Below, in pieces: positions 55,375 through 64,000 of a stretch of 64,000 bases of DNA. The position numbers were made by a program, and so were the translations under genes. Within the stretch, counting starts at the first letter, position 1. The number at the start of each line of letters is the position of its first letter. This stretch comes from Comamonas terrae (GTDB lineage Bacteria; Pseudomonadota; Gammaproteobacteria; Burkholderiales; Burkholderiaceae_C), in the NCBI RefSeq assembly GCF_001544075.1, contig NZ_BCNT01000008.1, forward strand, positions 124,001-188,000, given 5' to 3'. Below the pieces are notes generated by a model, which was not told the DNA's origin, did no database searches, and saw nothing but the letters and a program-made list of their open reading frames with translations.

Positions 55375-56700
55375 CGGAGAGACATCTCACCTCGAACGTT
55401 AAGCACCCGCTTTGACAGCTCATCTCACCCAAGCCAGCTTCCGCTCAGGGTCGACATGAGCCTGCTGGGCACGCAGAAGCGGTAATTCGAGCCGGTACGC
55501 AGTGAGCCGCGCAATCGAGCGGCGGCTCCCAAGGATGAAGCTGATCTTGCCCCCGTAGTTCCGGACACCGTCCAGTCGCTAAGGTAGCCCTGATGGGCCG
55601 GGTGACTCTGCTGTCGTCGGAACTCCCTGGGCGACATCATCTTCAAACTCGAATGCGAGTGGATTTCGTTGAAGTGCTCGAACGCACCCGGCAATTGCGC
55701 CAACACGGTCGGCGCATCGCGCAGGTCCATGCAGCTCATGTAGTCACGCTTGAAGGTGTTGACGAAGCTCTCGGCCATTCCATTGCTTTGCGGGCTGCAT
55801 ACCGGCGTATTGATTGGCTTGAGCCCCAGTGACTTGGCAATACCCCGCGTCTCGTGCGCGATATAGGCGCTGCCGTTGTCAGTGAGGAACTCCAATTCAC
55901 GCTCCAGGGGCACGGCTTCAACCGTGCCAAAGCGCCGCTCCACGGCTTCCACCAGCATGTCGCGCACAGGCTCTCCCGCAAGTCCCTTGCCCTCCCAAGC
56001 CCGCCAGGCCAGGATCTCCCGGTCGCAGCAGTCCTTGGCGAAGGTGGCTGTGACCGTCTCGCCCGAATCGCGCTTGAACTCAAAACCGTCAGAGCACCAG
56101 CGCATGTTGCTCATCGGCACACTGACCTAGCCATCATGAATACGGCTCGAATGCCGTCGCTTGGGCGCCTTGGGCAACAGCAGTCGATGCTGCGCCATGA
56201 CCCGGTAGATGCGCTTGTGGTTCAGCACCTGTTGACCTTGCGAACGTCGCTCTCGATTGAGCAGCGCACCGGCGCGGCGATAGCCATAGGCTGGGCAACT
56301 CGGCAATGTGGCGCCGCAGGTCAGCCAGCAAGAGCTCATCCTGGACCGGAGTGCGGCCTCTGCGGTTGTCCTGCCAGTGGCCAGAGCGGTGATACCGCAC
56401 ATGCAGATTCGAGCGCGCCACGCCCAGCACCGAGCAGACCGACTTCATCGGTCGTCCCCAGGCAACAAGGGCGAGCGCGCAATCCACTTTTTTGCTGCGG
56501 CGAGCTCCACGGCTTCCTTGAGGATCTCGTTCTCCAAAGTCTTTTTTCCCAGCACACGTTGCAGCTTGGCGATCTCGGCGCGAGCTGCGGCCATTTCCGG
56601 AGGTGACGCAACCGGGCCAGATAAGCGCGGCGCTCAGCGACAGGTGTTAGCGATTGCTGCCATTCATGTACAGGATTGCGAGTGACTCAGATCAGCCTGT
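55375..56700. mobile_element. IS3-family insertion sequence remnant
   Basis: The transposase pseudogene with its short flanks, lying at the right edge of the low-GC island. Exact ends are not resolved because no convincing inverted repeats or target-site duplication are visible. Its place next to the OLD and receiver genes fits a history of insertion and rearrangement in this region. Confidence 0.6.
55425..56690 (-). pseudogene. Inactivated IS3-family transposase (orfA/orfB)
   Basis: Read on the minus strand, the end of OrfA is seen as [20 protein letters not shown], followed by [11 protein letters not shown] and an overlapping OrfB starting [20 protein letters not shown]. OrfB then carries an extra C near 56290 after HIAELPS (the frame should continue SYGYRRAGALL), and an in-frame TAG at 56127-56129 where Lys is expected after SSRIHDG. 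The rest (FLTDNGSAYIAHETRGIAKS, ESFVNTFKRDYM) is the integrase core with its DDE residues. Two separate lesions make the element dead. Terminal inverted repeats were not found. Confidence 0.85.
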
Positions 56701-56745
56701 AGCTGACCCCGACACCTTCGTTGAAAACACCGCTTCACCCAAATA

Positions 56746-56771
56746 AAAAGCGCTCCACGGAGCGCTTTTTC
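56746..56771 (-). terminator. Terminator of the DUF6882-like gene
   Basis: AAAAAGCGCTCC / GGAGCGCTTTTT nearly perfect hairpin with a two-base loop and T-run on the minus strand, about 20 bp after the gene end at 56792. Confidence 0.85.
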
Positions 56772-56791
56772 CATATCCACACCACAACGCC

Positions 56792-57319
56792 TCAATTGGG
56801 CAACTGTTCCTCCCCCATCGCCACCTGCAGATGCAGGATGCTGAAGTACAGCGTCACATCGCCCTGCTTGTCGACGAAGGTGCCCAGCGCGCGCTGCAGG
56901 CGGGCGGCGATGCACAGGCATTCCGTGGCTTCGGGGCGGCCGCCCTGGATGCGGGGGGTGGTCAGCAGGGCAAGATGGTGCTCGCGGCCGAAGTCGTGTA
57001 CGACTTCCAGGGCTTGGCCGTGCTGCCGGGGAATCGCCTCGTTGGCCCAGCTCCACAGAAAGCTGCCTTCGCTGTCGCTGGTGGTGCCGACCAGGCATAC
57101 GGTGGCCACGACTTCGTGCAGCGGGCCTTCGAACACCAGGGTGGCGCTGTCCAGGTCCCAGCGGTAGGCGGGAGAGCCTTGCAGGCCGAACTGGCGCGGC
57201 CATTCGGCGTTGCGCTGCATCATGGTTTCGACGGCCTCGCGGCTCCAGGCGGCCCAGTCGGTGGCCGTGCCGCAAGCGGCGCCAGGGGCGGTATTGTCGG
57301 CGGAAGGGGTTTCGCTCAT
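56792..57319 (-). CDS. DUF6882-like conserved protein
   Basis: 175 aa from the ATG at 57319. Soluble. The pattern MMQRNAEWPRQFGLQGSPAY, then FLWSWANEAIPRQHGQALEV and SILHLQVAMGEEQLPN resembles the DUF6882 family of bacterial proteins, whose function is unknown. The WSWAN segment is the best marker. It ends at a strong terminator and lies 41 bp upstream of the hydrolase gene in map terms but on the same strand, so the hydrolase may read into it. Confidence 0.7.
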   Translation of the reverse strand: MSETPSADNTAPGAACGTATDWAAWSREAVETMMQRNAEWPRQFGLQGSPAYRWDLDSATLVFEGPLHEVVATVCLVGTTSDSEGSFLWSWANEAIPRQHGQALEVVHDFGREHHLALLTTPRIQGGRPEATECLCIAARLQRALGTFVDKQGDVTLYFSILHLQVAMGEEQLPN

Positions 57320-57360
57320 TCGCTGTCCAGTTTCTCGAATGGACCAGATTGTCGGCCAAT

Positions 57361-58266
57361 TCAGGCCTGGCTTTCCCCCTGGAGAAACGGCAACACCTGC
57401 TCCAGCAGCAGCGCGGGCGCCTCCTCGGCAATGTAATGGCCGCAGGGCAAGGGCCGGCCGCGCACGTCGTCGGCCAGTTTCTGCCATTCCTCGAGCGGCT
57501 CGAAGCAGCGGTACACCACGCCCTGCTCTCCCCATAGCGCGAGCACCGGCATCAGCAGCTTTCGGCCGGCGGCGCGGTCCTCGCGCTCATGCTGCAGGTC
57601 GATACCGGCCGAGGCGCGGTAGTCCTCGCAGATGCCGTGCGCGGCGCCGGGCAGCGCCAGGCAGCGCATGTATTCGGCCAGGGCCCGCGCATCGAACGGC
57701 GCCAGGCCCGCGCTGCGCCGGCCCATCACGTCGCGCACATAGGCGGCAGGGTCGGCCGCTATCAGCCGCTCGGGCAGCGGCTGCGGCTGGATCAGGAAGA
57801 ACCAGTGCCAGTAGGCGGTGGCGAAATCCTGGCTGGTCTGCTCGTACATGGCCAGCGTGGGCGCCACGTCCAGCAGGACAAGGCGCCGCACGGCGTCCGG
57901 ATGGTCCATGGCCAGCCGGTGCGCCACGCGCGCGCCGCGGTCGTGGGCCAGCACGCTGAACTTGCGGTGGCCCAGCGTCTGCATCAGCGTCAGCAGGTCC
58001 TGCGCCATGGTGCGCTTGCTGTAGTTGGCGTGGTCGGCATCGCCCTGCGGCTTGCTGGAATCGCCGTAGCCGCGCAGATCGGCCAGCACCAGCGTGAAAT
58101 GCCTGGCCAATCGGGGCGCCACCTTGTGCCAGATGGCATGGGTTTGCGGATGGCCGTGCACCAGCAGCAGCGGCGGGCCTTCGCCGCCCGTGCGCACGTG
58201 CAGCGCCGCATCGGCGGCCACGGAGATGCGGGAAGTGGAAAAGCCGGGAAACAGATCTTCATCCAT
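57361..58266 (-). CDS. Alpha/beta hydrolase, haloacetate dehalogenase-like
   Basis: 301 aa. Alpha/beta hydrolase fold: oxyanion HGHPQTHAIWHKVAP, then ADLRGYGDSSKPQGD, nucleophile Asp in LAHDRGARVAHRLAMDHPD and catalytic His near the C-terminus in CGHYIAEEAP. The Asp nucleophile with HDRGAR and the Trp/His-rich cap (ATAYWHWFFLIQPQPLPERL) match fluoroacetate dehalogenase DehH1-type enzymes, while some relatives are epoxide hydrolases. It likely hydrolyses haloacids or related esters. Divergent from a LysR gene at 58418 that may control it. Confidence 0.85.
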   Translation of the reverse strand: MDEDLFPGFSTSRISVAADAALHVRTGGEGPPLLLVHGHPQTHAIWHKVAPRLARHFTLVLADLRGYGDSSKPQGDADHANYSKRTMAQDLLTLMQTLGHRKFSVLAHDRGARVAHRLAMDHPDAVRRLVLLDVAPTLAMYEQTSQDFATAYWHWFFLIQPQPLPERLIAADPAAYVRDVMGRRSAGLAPFDARALAEYMRCLALPGAAHGICEDYRASAGIDLQHEREDRAAGRKLLMPVLALWGEQGVVYRCFEPLEEWQKLADDVRGRPLPCGHYIAEEAPALLLEQVLPFLQGESQA

Positions 58267-58417
58267 GGTCGTGCGTGATTCTCCTGCGTAAACGGCCGAC
58301 GGCCGGCATGCCCGAGCCTGCGGCATCCATCATAGAAGTGCGCCGGATACACATAATTCGCCAGTTTTTATTTCATTCTTCAGTTGAGCTGAAGAATCAG
58401 CCATATCCGGGGGACTT

Positions 58418-59326
58418 ATGGACGGCTATTCCGATCTGCGCTTCTTCCAGCAACTGATACAGGCCGGCAGCCTGGCCGCCACGGCCCAGGAGCAAGGCCT
58501 GTCTCCGCCCGCGGTCAGCAGGCGTTTGAGCCTGCTGGAGCAGCGGCTGGGGGTGCGCCTGCTGCAGCGCACCACGCGCCGCATGCGGCTCACGCCCGAG
58601 GGCGAGACCTATCTGCTCGAAGGTACGCGCCTGCTGCAGGCGCTCGATGCGCTGGAGCGCGAAGTCTCCGGTGCGCGCAGCACACCGCGCGGGCTGCTGC
58701 GCCTGGCCTGCACGCTGGGCTTCGGCAGCAAGCGGCTGGCGCCGGCACTCTCGGCCTTTGCGCGCGAGTATCCGGAGATCGAAGTCCGGCTGCACCTGAC
58801 CGAGCGTCCCGTCCATCTGGTGGAACAGGGTTTTGACGCCATGGTCTGCTTTGGCGATCCGCCCGACTCGCGGCTCACCGCCCGGCGGCTGCTGCACAAC
58901 CGGCGCGTGCTGTGCGCGGCCCCCGCCTACCTGCAGCGCCACGGCCGGCCGCGCAGCCCCGCCGATCTGGGCACCCACCGCTGCATCGTGCTGCGCGAGG
59001 CCGACGAGCGCTACGGCACCTGGCATCTGCAGCGGGACGGGCAGACGCATAGCGTCAAAGTCGCGGGCCCCATGAGCACCAACGACGGCGAAACCGCCCT
59101 GCTCTGGGCGCTGGACGGCCACGGCATTCTGCAGCGCTCGCTATGGGACGTGGCGCCGCTGCTGGCAGGCGGGCAACTGCAGCAGGTGCTGCCGGACTGG
59201 CAGTTGCCGGGCGCCGACATCTATCTGCTGCATGCCACGCAAACCGAGCTGTCGGCGCGCATCCGGGCGCTGTCGGAATTTCTGCAGGCCTGGTTCGGCC
59301 GCGGCGAAAACCACTGCGGCGCCTGA
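58418..59326 (+). CDS. LysR-family transcription regulator
   Basis: 302 aa. N-terminal HTH (LRFFQQLIQAGSLAATAQEQ, then SPPAVSRRLSLLEQRLGVRL, then RTTRRMRLTPEG) and a periplasmic-binding-protein-like effector domain. GGGGA ribosome-binding site precedes the start. It is divergent from the dehalogenase-like gene across a 151-bp gap, the usual LysR arrangement, so that gene is the likely target. Confidence 0.92.
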   Translation: MDGYSDLRFFQQLIQAGSLAATAQEQGLSPPAVSRRLSLLEQRLGVRLLQRTTRRMRLTPEGETYLLEGTRLLQALDALEREVSGARSTPRGLLRLACTLGFGSKRLAPALSAFAREYPEIEVRLHLTERPVHLVEQGFDAMVCFGDPPDSRLTARRLLHNRRVLCAAPAYLQRHGRPRSPADLGTHRCIVLREADERYGTWHLQRDGQTHSVKVAGPMSTNDGETALLWALDGHGILQRSLWDVAPLLAGGQLQQVLPDWQLPGADIYLLHATQTELSARIRALSEFLQAWFGRGENHCGA

Positions 59327-59346
59327 AGTTCCCCTGCCGCCAGCTG

Positions 59347-60312
59347 CTACGGCAGCGGCCATGTCTGCGCCATCTGCGCCAGCAGCCAGTCGCACAGCTG
59401 CCGCGCCGCACTGTCCCCGGCCCAGGGCTGGCGCGCCAGCAGGCAGTACTGCGAGCCATCGGCCGCAAAGCCCAGCGGCGCGGCCAGCCGGCCGGCCTGC
59501 ACATCGTCCTGCACCAGCAGCTGCGGCCCCATGGCCACGCCCAGGCCGGCCGCGGCGGCCTGCAGACTCAGGTAGAAATGCTCGAGCATCAGACTGCCTG
59601 CTGCCGGCGCAAGCCGGGCCTGGGCTTTCTGCTGTTTTGACCAATCACTCCAGGCATGGGGGCGCGTCTTGCTGTGCAGCAGCGGCGCATCGACGCGCAG
59701 CCGGTAGCTGCCCTGTCCGTCGTCTTCAAAGAACCGGGCCAGTTGGTCCGGCTGGCAGACCGGCCCCATGCGCTCGGCGCACAGCGGCACGGCATGGATG
59801 GTGCGGCCCCAGTCGAAGTCGTTGCGGCGAATGGCAAGGTCCAGCCCCGCTCCCCAGTCCACGGGGCCGCCGCCGGCCACCAGGTGCACCTTGTGCTGCG
59901 GATGGCGGGCCTGGAAGTCGCCCCAGCGCGGAATCAGCCAGCGCATCAGCAAGGTGGGCTCGCACGACAGCAGCAGCGGCCGCTGGGACGCGCGCCGGCG
60001 CACGGCCTCGGCCGCCTCGGACATGCGGGCCAGGCCCGCGTGCACGCCGTCGAACAGCACGCGGCCGTGGTCGTTGAGGTAGACGCGGCGGCTCCTGCGC
60101 TCGAACAGCGGCACGCCCAGTTCGTCCTCCACCGTCCGCACGGCCCGGCTTACGGCGCCATGGGTGAGGTGCAGCTCGTCGGCCGCGCGGCTGAAACTCT
60201 CCAGCCGCGCCGCGGCCTCGAAGCAGCGCAGCGCCACCAGCGACGGCAGGCGCCGCGCGCCCGGCGCATCGCCATATTGTGACTCCAGCTCACTTTTTTC
60301 TTGAGAAATCAT
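59347..60312 (-). CDS. LysR-family regulator, GcvA-like
   Basis: 321 aa. HTH segment LVALRCFEAAARLESFSRAA, then LTHGAVSRAVRTVEDELGVP and FERRSRRVYL, as in the GcvA subgroup. Effector domain follows. It is divergent from the LysE-type exporter at 60422, which is probably its target; LysR-LysE pairs of this layout commonly control amino-acid export. Effector unknown. Confidence 0.92.
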   Translation of the reverse strand: MISQEKSELESQYGDAPGARRLPSLVALRCFEAAARLESFSRAADELHLTHGAVSRAVRTVEDELGVPLFERRSRRVYLNDHGRVLFDGVHAGLARMSEAAEAVRRRASQRPLLLSCEPTLLMRWLIPRWGDFQARHPQHKVHLVAGGGPVDWGAGLDLAIRRNDFDWGRTIHAVPLCAERMGPVCQPDQLARFFEDDGQGSYRLRVDAPLLHSKTRPHAWSDWSKQQKAQARLAPAAGSLMLEHFYLSLQAAAAGLGVAMGPQLLVQDDVQAGRLAAPLGFAADGSQYCLLARQPWAGDSAARQLCDWLLAQMAQTWPLP

Positions 60313-60421
60313 CGTTATTCAAGCAGCGGTGTTATGCCTAGAGTTCTTTCCTATCAAGCGCTGCAGCCATTCCCTCTTCAGAAAAGGCCAGCAGATATTG
60401 TGAACCCAGATCACTTTTTCC

Positions 60422-61054
60422 ATGCATACCTGGCCCACCGTCATTCTTGTCACCACCCTGGCCGTCATCAGCCCCGGCGCGGATTTCGCCATGGTCACGC
60501 GCACCAGCCTCATGGTCTCGCGCCGCGCGGGCCTGCTCGTGGCCCTTGGCATAGGCTGCGGCGTGCTCGTGCATGTGGGTTATACGCTGCTGAGCCTGGG
60601 CGTGCTGCTGCACCGGCTGCCCTGGCTGTTTTCGGCACTCAAGTGGCTGGGTGCCGGCTATCTGGTCTGGCTGGGCCTTGCGCTGTGGCGCCAGGCCGGC
60701 GCTGCCGCCCATGCAGATGCAGATGCGAACGCAGCCGCGCCAGCGCCCGGGCTTGCCGCCCGGCATTGGTGCCGGGGGTTCCTGACCAATGCGCTCAATC
60801 CCAAGACGGCGCTGTTCATCCTCAGCCTGTTCACGCAGGTGACCGGGCCCGAGGTGGCCGTGGCCACGCAGCTGGCACAGGGCCTGTTCATCGCCATCGC
60901 CCATGTGCTGTGGTTTGCGCTCGTGGCCTGGTGCTTTTCCGCACCCGCGCTGCAGCCCCGGGTGCAGGCCATCCGCCCGTGGATAGACAAAAGCCTGGGC
61001 GGCGTGCTCATGGGCCTGGGCATGCTGCTGATCGGCACGGCACTGCCGCAGTGA
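60422..61054 (+). CDS. LysE/RhtB-family exporter
   Basis: 210 aa, about six transmembrane helices. The family signature PGADFAMVTRTSLMVSRRAG and GLLVALGIGCGVLVHVGYTL at the N-terminus, and GFLTNALNPKTALFILSLF in the middle, are clear. It exports amino acids or related small metabolites. A short Ala/Asp repeat (AHADADANAAA) lies in the central loop. Divergent from the GcvA-like regulator. Confidence 0.93.
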   Translation: MHTWPTVILVTTLAVISPGADFAMVTRTSLMVSRRAGLLVALGIGCGVLVHVGYTLLSLGVLLHRLPWLFSALKWLGAGYLVWLGLALWRQAGAAAHADADANAAAPAPGLAARHWCRGFLTNALNPKTALFILSLFTQVTGPEVAVATQLAQGLFIAIAHVLWFALVAWCFSAPALQPRVQAIRPWIDKSLGGVLMGLGMLLIGTALPQ

Positions 61055-61228
61055 CGGTGGCGAAATCCTCAAAATCCATAGCTTCCAGCGCTTTCCAGCA
61101 CTGCGCCAGAGGCCATTTTCATCCCCCATGGGCTTGCATCAGCGGCAGCATCTGCAACGCAGACGACAGCTTTGCTCCGGCCGGCCATGCCATGCTCTGG
61201 CCGGATTCCATCAATACAGGAGACAGGC

Positions 61229-61810
61229 ATGAGCCAGGCGCGCTACCCCTTTCCGGATTTGAACACCCTGCCCCAGGACATCAGGGAACGCATCCAGCAG
61301 GTGCAGGAGAAATCGGGCTTCATTCCCAATGTGTTCCTGGCCTTTGCGCGCCGCCCGGCCGAATGGCGCGCCTTCTTTGCCTACCACGACGCGCTGATGC
61401 TCAAGGAGGAAGGCAGCCTGACCAAGGGCGAGCGCGAGATGATCGTCACCGCCACCAGCGCCGCCAACCAGTGCCTGTACTGCGTGGTGGCCCACGGCGC
61501 CATCCTGCGCATCTACGAGAAAAAGCCGCTGATCGCCGACCAGGTGGCGGTCAACTACCGCAAGGCCGACATCAGCCCGCGCGAACGCGCCATGCTGGAC
61601 TTTGCGATGAAGGTCTGCCAGCACAGCCAGGAGATCACGGATGCGGACTTCGAGGCCCTGTACCCCCATGGATTCGACGACGAGGACATCTGGGACATCG
61701 CGGCCATCACCGCTTTCTTCGGCCTGTCCAACCGCATGGCCAGCTTCGCGGGCATGCAGCCCAATCCCGAGTTCTACCTGATGGGCCGCGTGCCGCGCGA
61801 GAAGAAATAG
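61229..61810 (+). CDS. AhpD/CMD-like peroxidase-related protein
   Basis: 193 aa from the ATG at 61229, with CAGGAGACAGG upstream. Residues about 75-95 carry the CxxC-type motif of the AhpD/carboxymuconolactone decarboxylase fold (ATSAANQCLYCVVAHGAILR, Cys pair plus His). The C-terminal part matches the uncharacterised peroxidase-related subgroup (AITAFFGLSNRMASFAGMQP). Probable thiol-based peroxide or alkylhydroperoxidase role. Monocistronic. Confidence 0.88.
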   Translation: MSQARYPFPDLNTLPQDIRERIQQVQEKSGFIPNVFLAFARRPAEWRAFFAYHDALMLKEEGSLTKGEREMIVTATSAANQCLYCVVAHGAILRIYEKKPLIADQVAVNYRKADISPRERAMLDFAMKVCQHSQEITDADFEALYPHGFDDEDIWDIAAITAFFGLSNRMASFAGMQPNPEFYLMGRVPREKK

Positions 61811-61817
61811 CAGGCTG

Positions 61818-63260
61818 TCAGGCCGGGGCGGTGCTCCGCGCCAGTTCCCGGCACAGTTCGCCGATCTGCCCCACGGCCCCGAGCAGGCGGGGCGTGGGCT
61901 CGTTGGCGCAGTTCAGGCGCAGGTGGCTGGGCAGGTCGGCCTGCGGCGAGAACAGCTGGCCGGGGCTCACGCCTATACCCAGCTCCAGCGCGCGGCGGTG
62001 CACCTCCAGCGCATTCACCTGGCGCGGCAGTTCCACCCACAGCACAAAACCCTCGCATGGCATGGAGATGCGCGTGCCGGGCGGGAAACTGGCTTCCACC
62101 CGCGCCGTGACGGCTTGCACCGCAGCCTGGATACGGGTTTTCAGGCGCCGCAGATGGCGGTCGTAGTCGCCGCTGGCCAGCACCTCGCCCACGGCGGCCT
62201 CCAGCAGCGGCGCACCGGCCCAGTCCCCGGCCAGCCGCGCCTTCAATACCTGCGCATGAAAGCGCCCCGGCGCAATCCAGCCGATGCGCCAGCCCGGCGC
62301 CAGGGTCTTGGACACCGAGCTGCAGTACAACACGTTGCCGCTGCCGTCGAAGGCCTTGCAGGCCGGCGGACGCTGGCCGTCTCCAGCCAGGTCGCCATAC
62401 ACATCGTCCTCGATCAGCGGCACGCCGGCCTGCTCCAGCAGCGCCACCAGCGCGCGCTTGCGCTCCACGGGCATGCTGGCGCCCAGCGGGTTCTGCACCG
62501 TGGGCGAGGCCAGCACCGCCGCGGGCCTGTGCCTTGCCAGGGCCTCGGCCAGCGCTTGCGGCAGCAGGCCCTCGCGCGGATCGGTCGCGACCTCCAGCGC
62601 CTTCAGGCCCAGGTCTTCCAGCAGCAGCAGCGTGCCGAAATAGGCTGGCCGCTCGATGGCCACCACATCGCCGGGCTGGCATACAGCGCGCAACGCCAGC
62701 CGCACGGCCTGCGTGGCGCCGGAGGTAAGAATCAGATCGTCGGGACCGAAGCGGCCGCCCCATTGCGCGGCCCGCGCCGCGATCGGGCCGCGCAGCTCTG
62801 CCCGGCCCGGAGGCATGCTGTAGCTCTGGCCCTGGGCCTGCAGGCGCCGGCCTGCGGCCTGCAGCGCGCGCTGCAGCGTGGCCGCGGGCAACCAGGCGGG
62901 GTCGGGCAGTGCGGCGCCCAGCGGGATCAGCCGCGCATCGGCACTGCTGAACAGCGAGCGCGCCAGGCCCGCCATGGTCACGGGCATGGGGTGCGGCGAC
63001 GGGCGCGAGGGCGGCAAGGCCGCGACCGGGGCCTGCTGGCGCACAAAGTAGCCCGAGCGCGGCCGCGCGACGATCAGCCCCTGGGCTTCGAGGCTGCGCA
63101 GCGCTTCCAGCGCCGTGGGCAGGCTGACCCGTTCGCGCTCGGCCAGCTTGCGCGCGGAGATCACACGGTCGCCGGGTCGCAGCGCGCCCGAAGCCAGGGT
63201 CTGGCGCAGCATCCCGGCAATGCGCAGATAGTGGGGCAAAGAGGCGTCGGGGCTGTCCAT
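61818..63260 (-). CDS. MocR-type GntR/aminotransferase regulator
   Basis: 480 aa from the ATG at 63260. GntR winged HTH (LASGALRPGDRVISARKLAE, then RVSLPTALEALRSLEAQGLI) fused to a fold type I PLP aminotransferase domain (SGATQAVRLALRAVCQPGD, DDVYGDLAGDGQRPPA, and the PLP lysine segment YCSSVSKTLAPGWRIGWI). MocR proteins sense PLP or amines. An upstream start at 63302 is open, but direct repeats at 63279-63315 in that stretch look like the operator, so 63260 is preferred. Divergent from the acetyltransferase gene. Confidence 0.9.
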   Translation of the reverse strand: MDSPDASLPHYLRIAGMLRQTLASGALRPGDRVISARKLAERERVSLPTALEALRSLEAQGLIVARPRSGYFVRQQAPVAALPPSRPSPHPMPVTMAGLARSLFSSADARLIPLGAALPDPAWLPAATLQRALQAAGRRLQAQGQSYSMPPGRAELRGPIAARAAQWGGRFGPDDLILTSGATQAVRLALRAVCQPGDVVAIERPAYFGTLLLLEDLGLKALEVATDPREGLLPQALAEALARHRPAAVLASPTVQNPLGASMPVERKRALVALLEQAGVPLIEDDVYGDLAGDGQRPPACKAFDGSGNVLYCSSVSKTLAPGWRIGWIAPGRFHAQVLKARLAGDWAGAPLLEAAVGEVLASGDYDRHLRRLKTRIQAAVQAVTARVEASFPPGTRISMPCEGFVLWVELPRQVNALEVHRRALELGIGVSPGQLFSPQADLPSHLRLNCANEPTPRLLGAVGQIGELCRELARSTAPA

Positions 63261-63278
63261 GGGCAGGGGCGAAAGAAT

Positions 63279-63315
63279 CTGTACAGGTGGATTTTCATCC
63301 ATTCTGCCTATACAG
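63279..63315 (-). promoter_or_regulatory. Direct repeats, putative MocR operator
   Basis: On the minus strand CTGTATAG and CTGTACAG occur 29 bp apart (plus-strand 63308-63315 and 63279-63286). MocR regulators bind direct repeats near their own divergent promoters, and this pair lies between the MocR gene and the acetyltransferase gene. Confidence 0.45.
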
Positions 63316-63373
63316 CGGAGGCCGCCCATGCCCTATCGTCCGGACTGCAACCTACGCAAGGACTTTTTTCCAA

Positions 63374-64000
63374 ATGCACGCCAGCAATTTCGACCTGCCC
63401 ACCTATCTGCAACGCATCGGCCACACCGGCCATGCCGGCCCCGACACCGCCACGCTGCACGCCCTCATGCGCCGGCAGCTGTTCACCGTGCCCTTCGAGA
63501 ACCTGGACGTCCAGGCGGGCAGGATCGTCTCGCTGGTGCCCGAGGACATTGCCGACAAGATTCTCCGCCAGGGCCGCGGCGGCTACTGCTACGAGGTCAA
63601 CGGCCTGTTCGCCATGGCGCTGCAGGCCCTGGGCATTGCCTACCGCTTTGTCGCGGCCCGGCCCATGTTCTACCCCGCCCGCCGGCCCCGCACCCACATG
63701 GCCGTGATCGCCGAGGTCGAAGGCCGGCGCTGGCTGTGCGACCTGGGCTTCGGCAGCTACGGCATCCGCGCGCCGATGGACCTGGACGCCGTGGGCGTCG
63801 AGGTCGCGCAGGACTGCGACACCTTCCAGCTCACGCTGGACGAACGCGGCGAATACGTGCTCAAGGCCAGGGTGGAGGGCCAGTGGGCCAACCAGTACGC
63901 CTTCGACCTGTCGCCCCAGGAATGGATCGACTTCGTTCCCGCCAACTACCTGAACTCCACCCACCCCGAAGCCATCTTCGTGCAGAAGCTGCTGGTGGTG
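63374..64000 (+). CDS. nat: Arylamine N-acetyltransferase (3' end cut by window)
   Basis: First 209 residues visible; the gene runs off the end of the window. The catalytic triad is complete: Cys72 in RGGYCYEVNG, His108 in RTHMAVIAEV and Asp123 in WLCDLGFGSYG. The enzyme moves acetyl groups from acetyl-CoA to aromatic amines and hydrazines. An AAGGA site precedes the ATG at 63374. It is divergent from the MocR gene, which probably regulates it. Confidence 0.93.
   Translation, partial: MHASNFDLPTYLQRIGHTGHAGPDTATLHALMRRQLFTVPFENLDVQAGRIVSLVPEDIADKILRQGRGGYCYEVNGLFAMALQALGIAYRFVAARPMFYPARRPRTHMAVIAEVEGRRWLCDLGFGSYGIRAPMDLDAVGVEVAQDCDTFQLTLDERGEYVLKARVEGQWANQYAFDLSPQEWIDFVPANYLNSTHPEAIFVQKLLVV

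Overview
The window looks like chromosome from a GC-rich betaproteobacterium of the order Burkholderiales, most likely a Comamonadaceae member of the Comamonas/Delftia/Acidovorax type. The evidence is the strong GC-ending codon use, the adjacent ctaA-ctaB haem pair, the style of the efflux and regulator genes, and an imuA-imuB-dnaE2 cassette under a classical LexA box. This is judged by eye; no database search was possible.

Layout. 0-3.2 kb: three secreted low-complexity proteins, a small lipoprotein, a cluster of tiny overlapping ORFs behind a near-perfect LexA (SOS) box, and a tRNA-Gly(CCC). 3.7-8 kb: haem A synthesis (ctaA, ctaB) and a convergent tsdB-tsdA-like cytochrome c pair. 8-13 kb: a QseBC/PmrAB-type two-component system, a DsrE-like protein, a membrane diguanylate cyclase and TrmO. 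13-17 kb: a second LexA-controlled operon, a bacterial FAN1 nuclease plus a PD-(D/E)XK/XPD-type helicase fusion. 17-29 kb: a nitroreductase with an N-terminal HTH, an L7/L12-like protein, a self-regulated TetR-EmrB-EmrA-OMF efflux operon, a pseudouridine synthase, AsmA and a patatin lipoprotein. 29-35 kb: imuA-imuB-dnaE2, the third LexA operon. 35-38 kb: two tandem HD-GYP paralogues. 38-46 kb: a tightly coupled seven-gene lipid-modification operon (flavin amine oxidase, DUF1365, cyclopropane synthase, chalcone-isomerase-like, GPH transporter, DUF3833, SDR), divergent from a TetR gene, with a perfect 16-bp palindrome between them, and an NTF2-like gene nearby. 46-51 kb: a CoA-transferase pair with a divergent PAS-LuxR regulator around a 22-bp palindrome, and katG. 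51-56.7 kb: a lower-GC accessory island with an OLD-family ATPase/TOPRIM nuclease, divergent from a membrane-anchored receiver protein and its HATPase partner, ending in a dead IS3-family element. 56.7-64 kb: ordinary metabolic and regulatory genes, ending in an arylamine N-acetyltransferase cut by the window edge.

How the genes work together. DNA damage response is the main theme: three LexA boxes sharing the CTGT-N8-ACAG core head three operons within 33 kb (mutagenic translesion synthesis, crosslink-repair-like nuclease/helicase, and an undescribed microprotein cluster). The strongest candidates for something new are the SOS microprotein cluster, the OLD / membrane-receiver / HATPase island, which looks like a defence island, and the TetR-controlled lipid operon.
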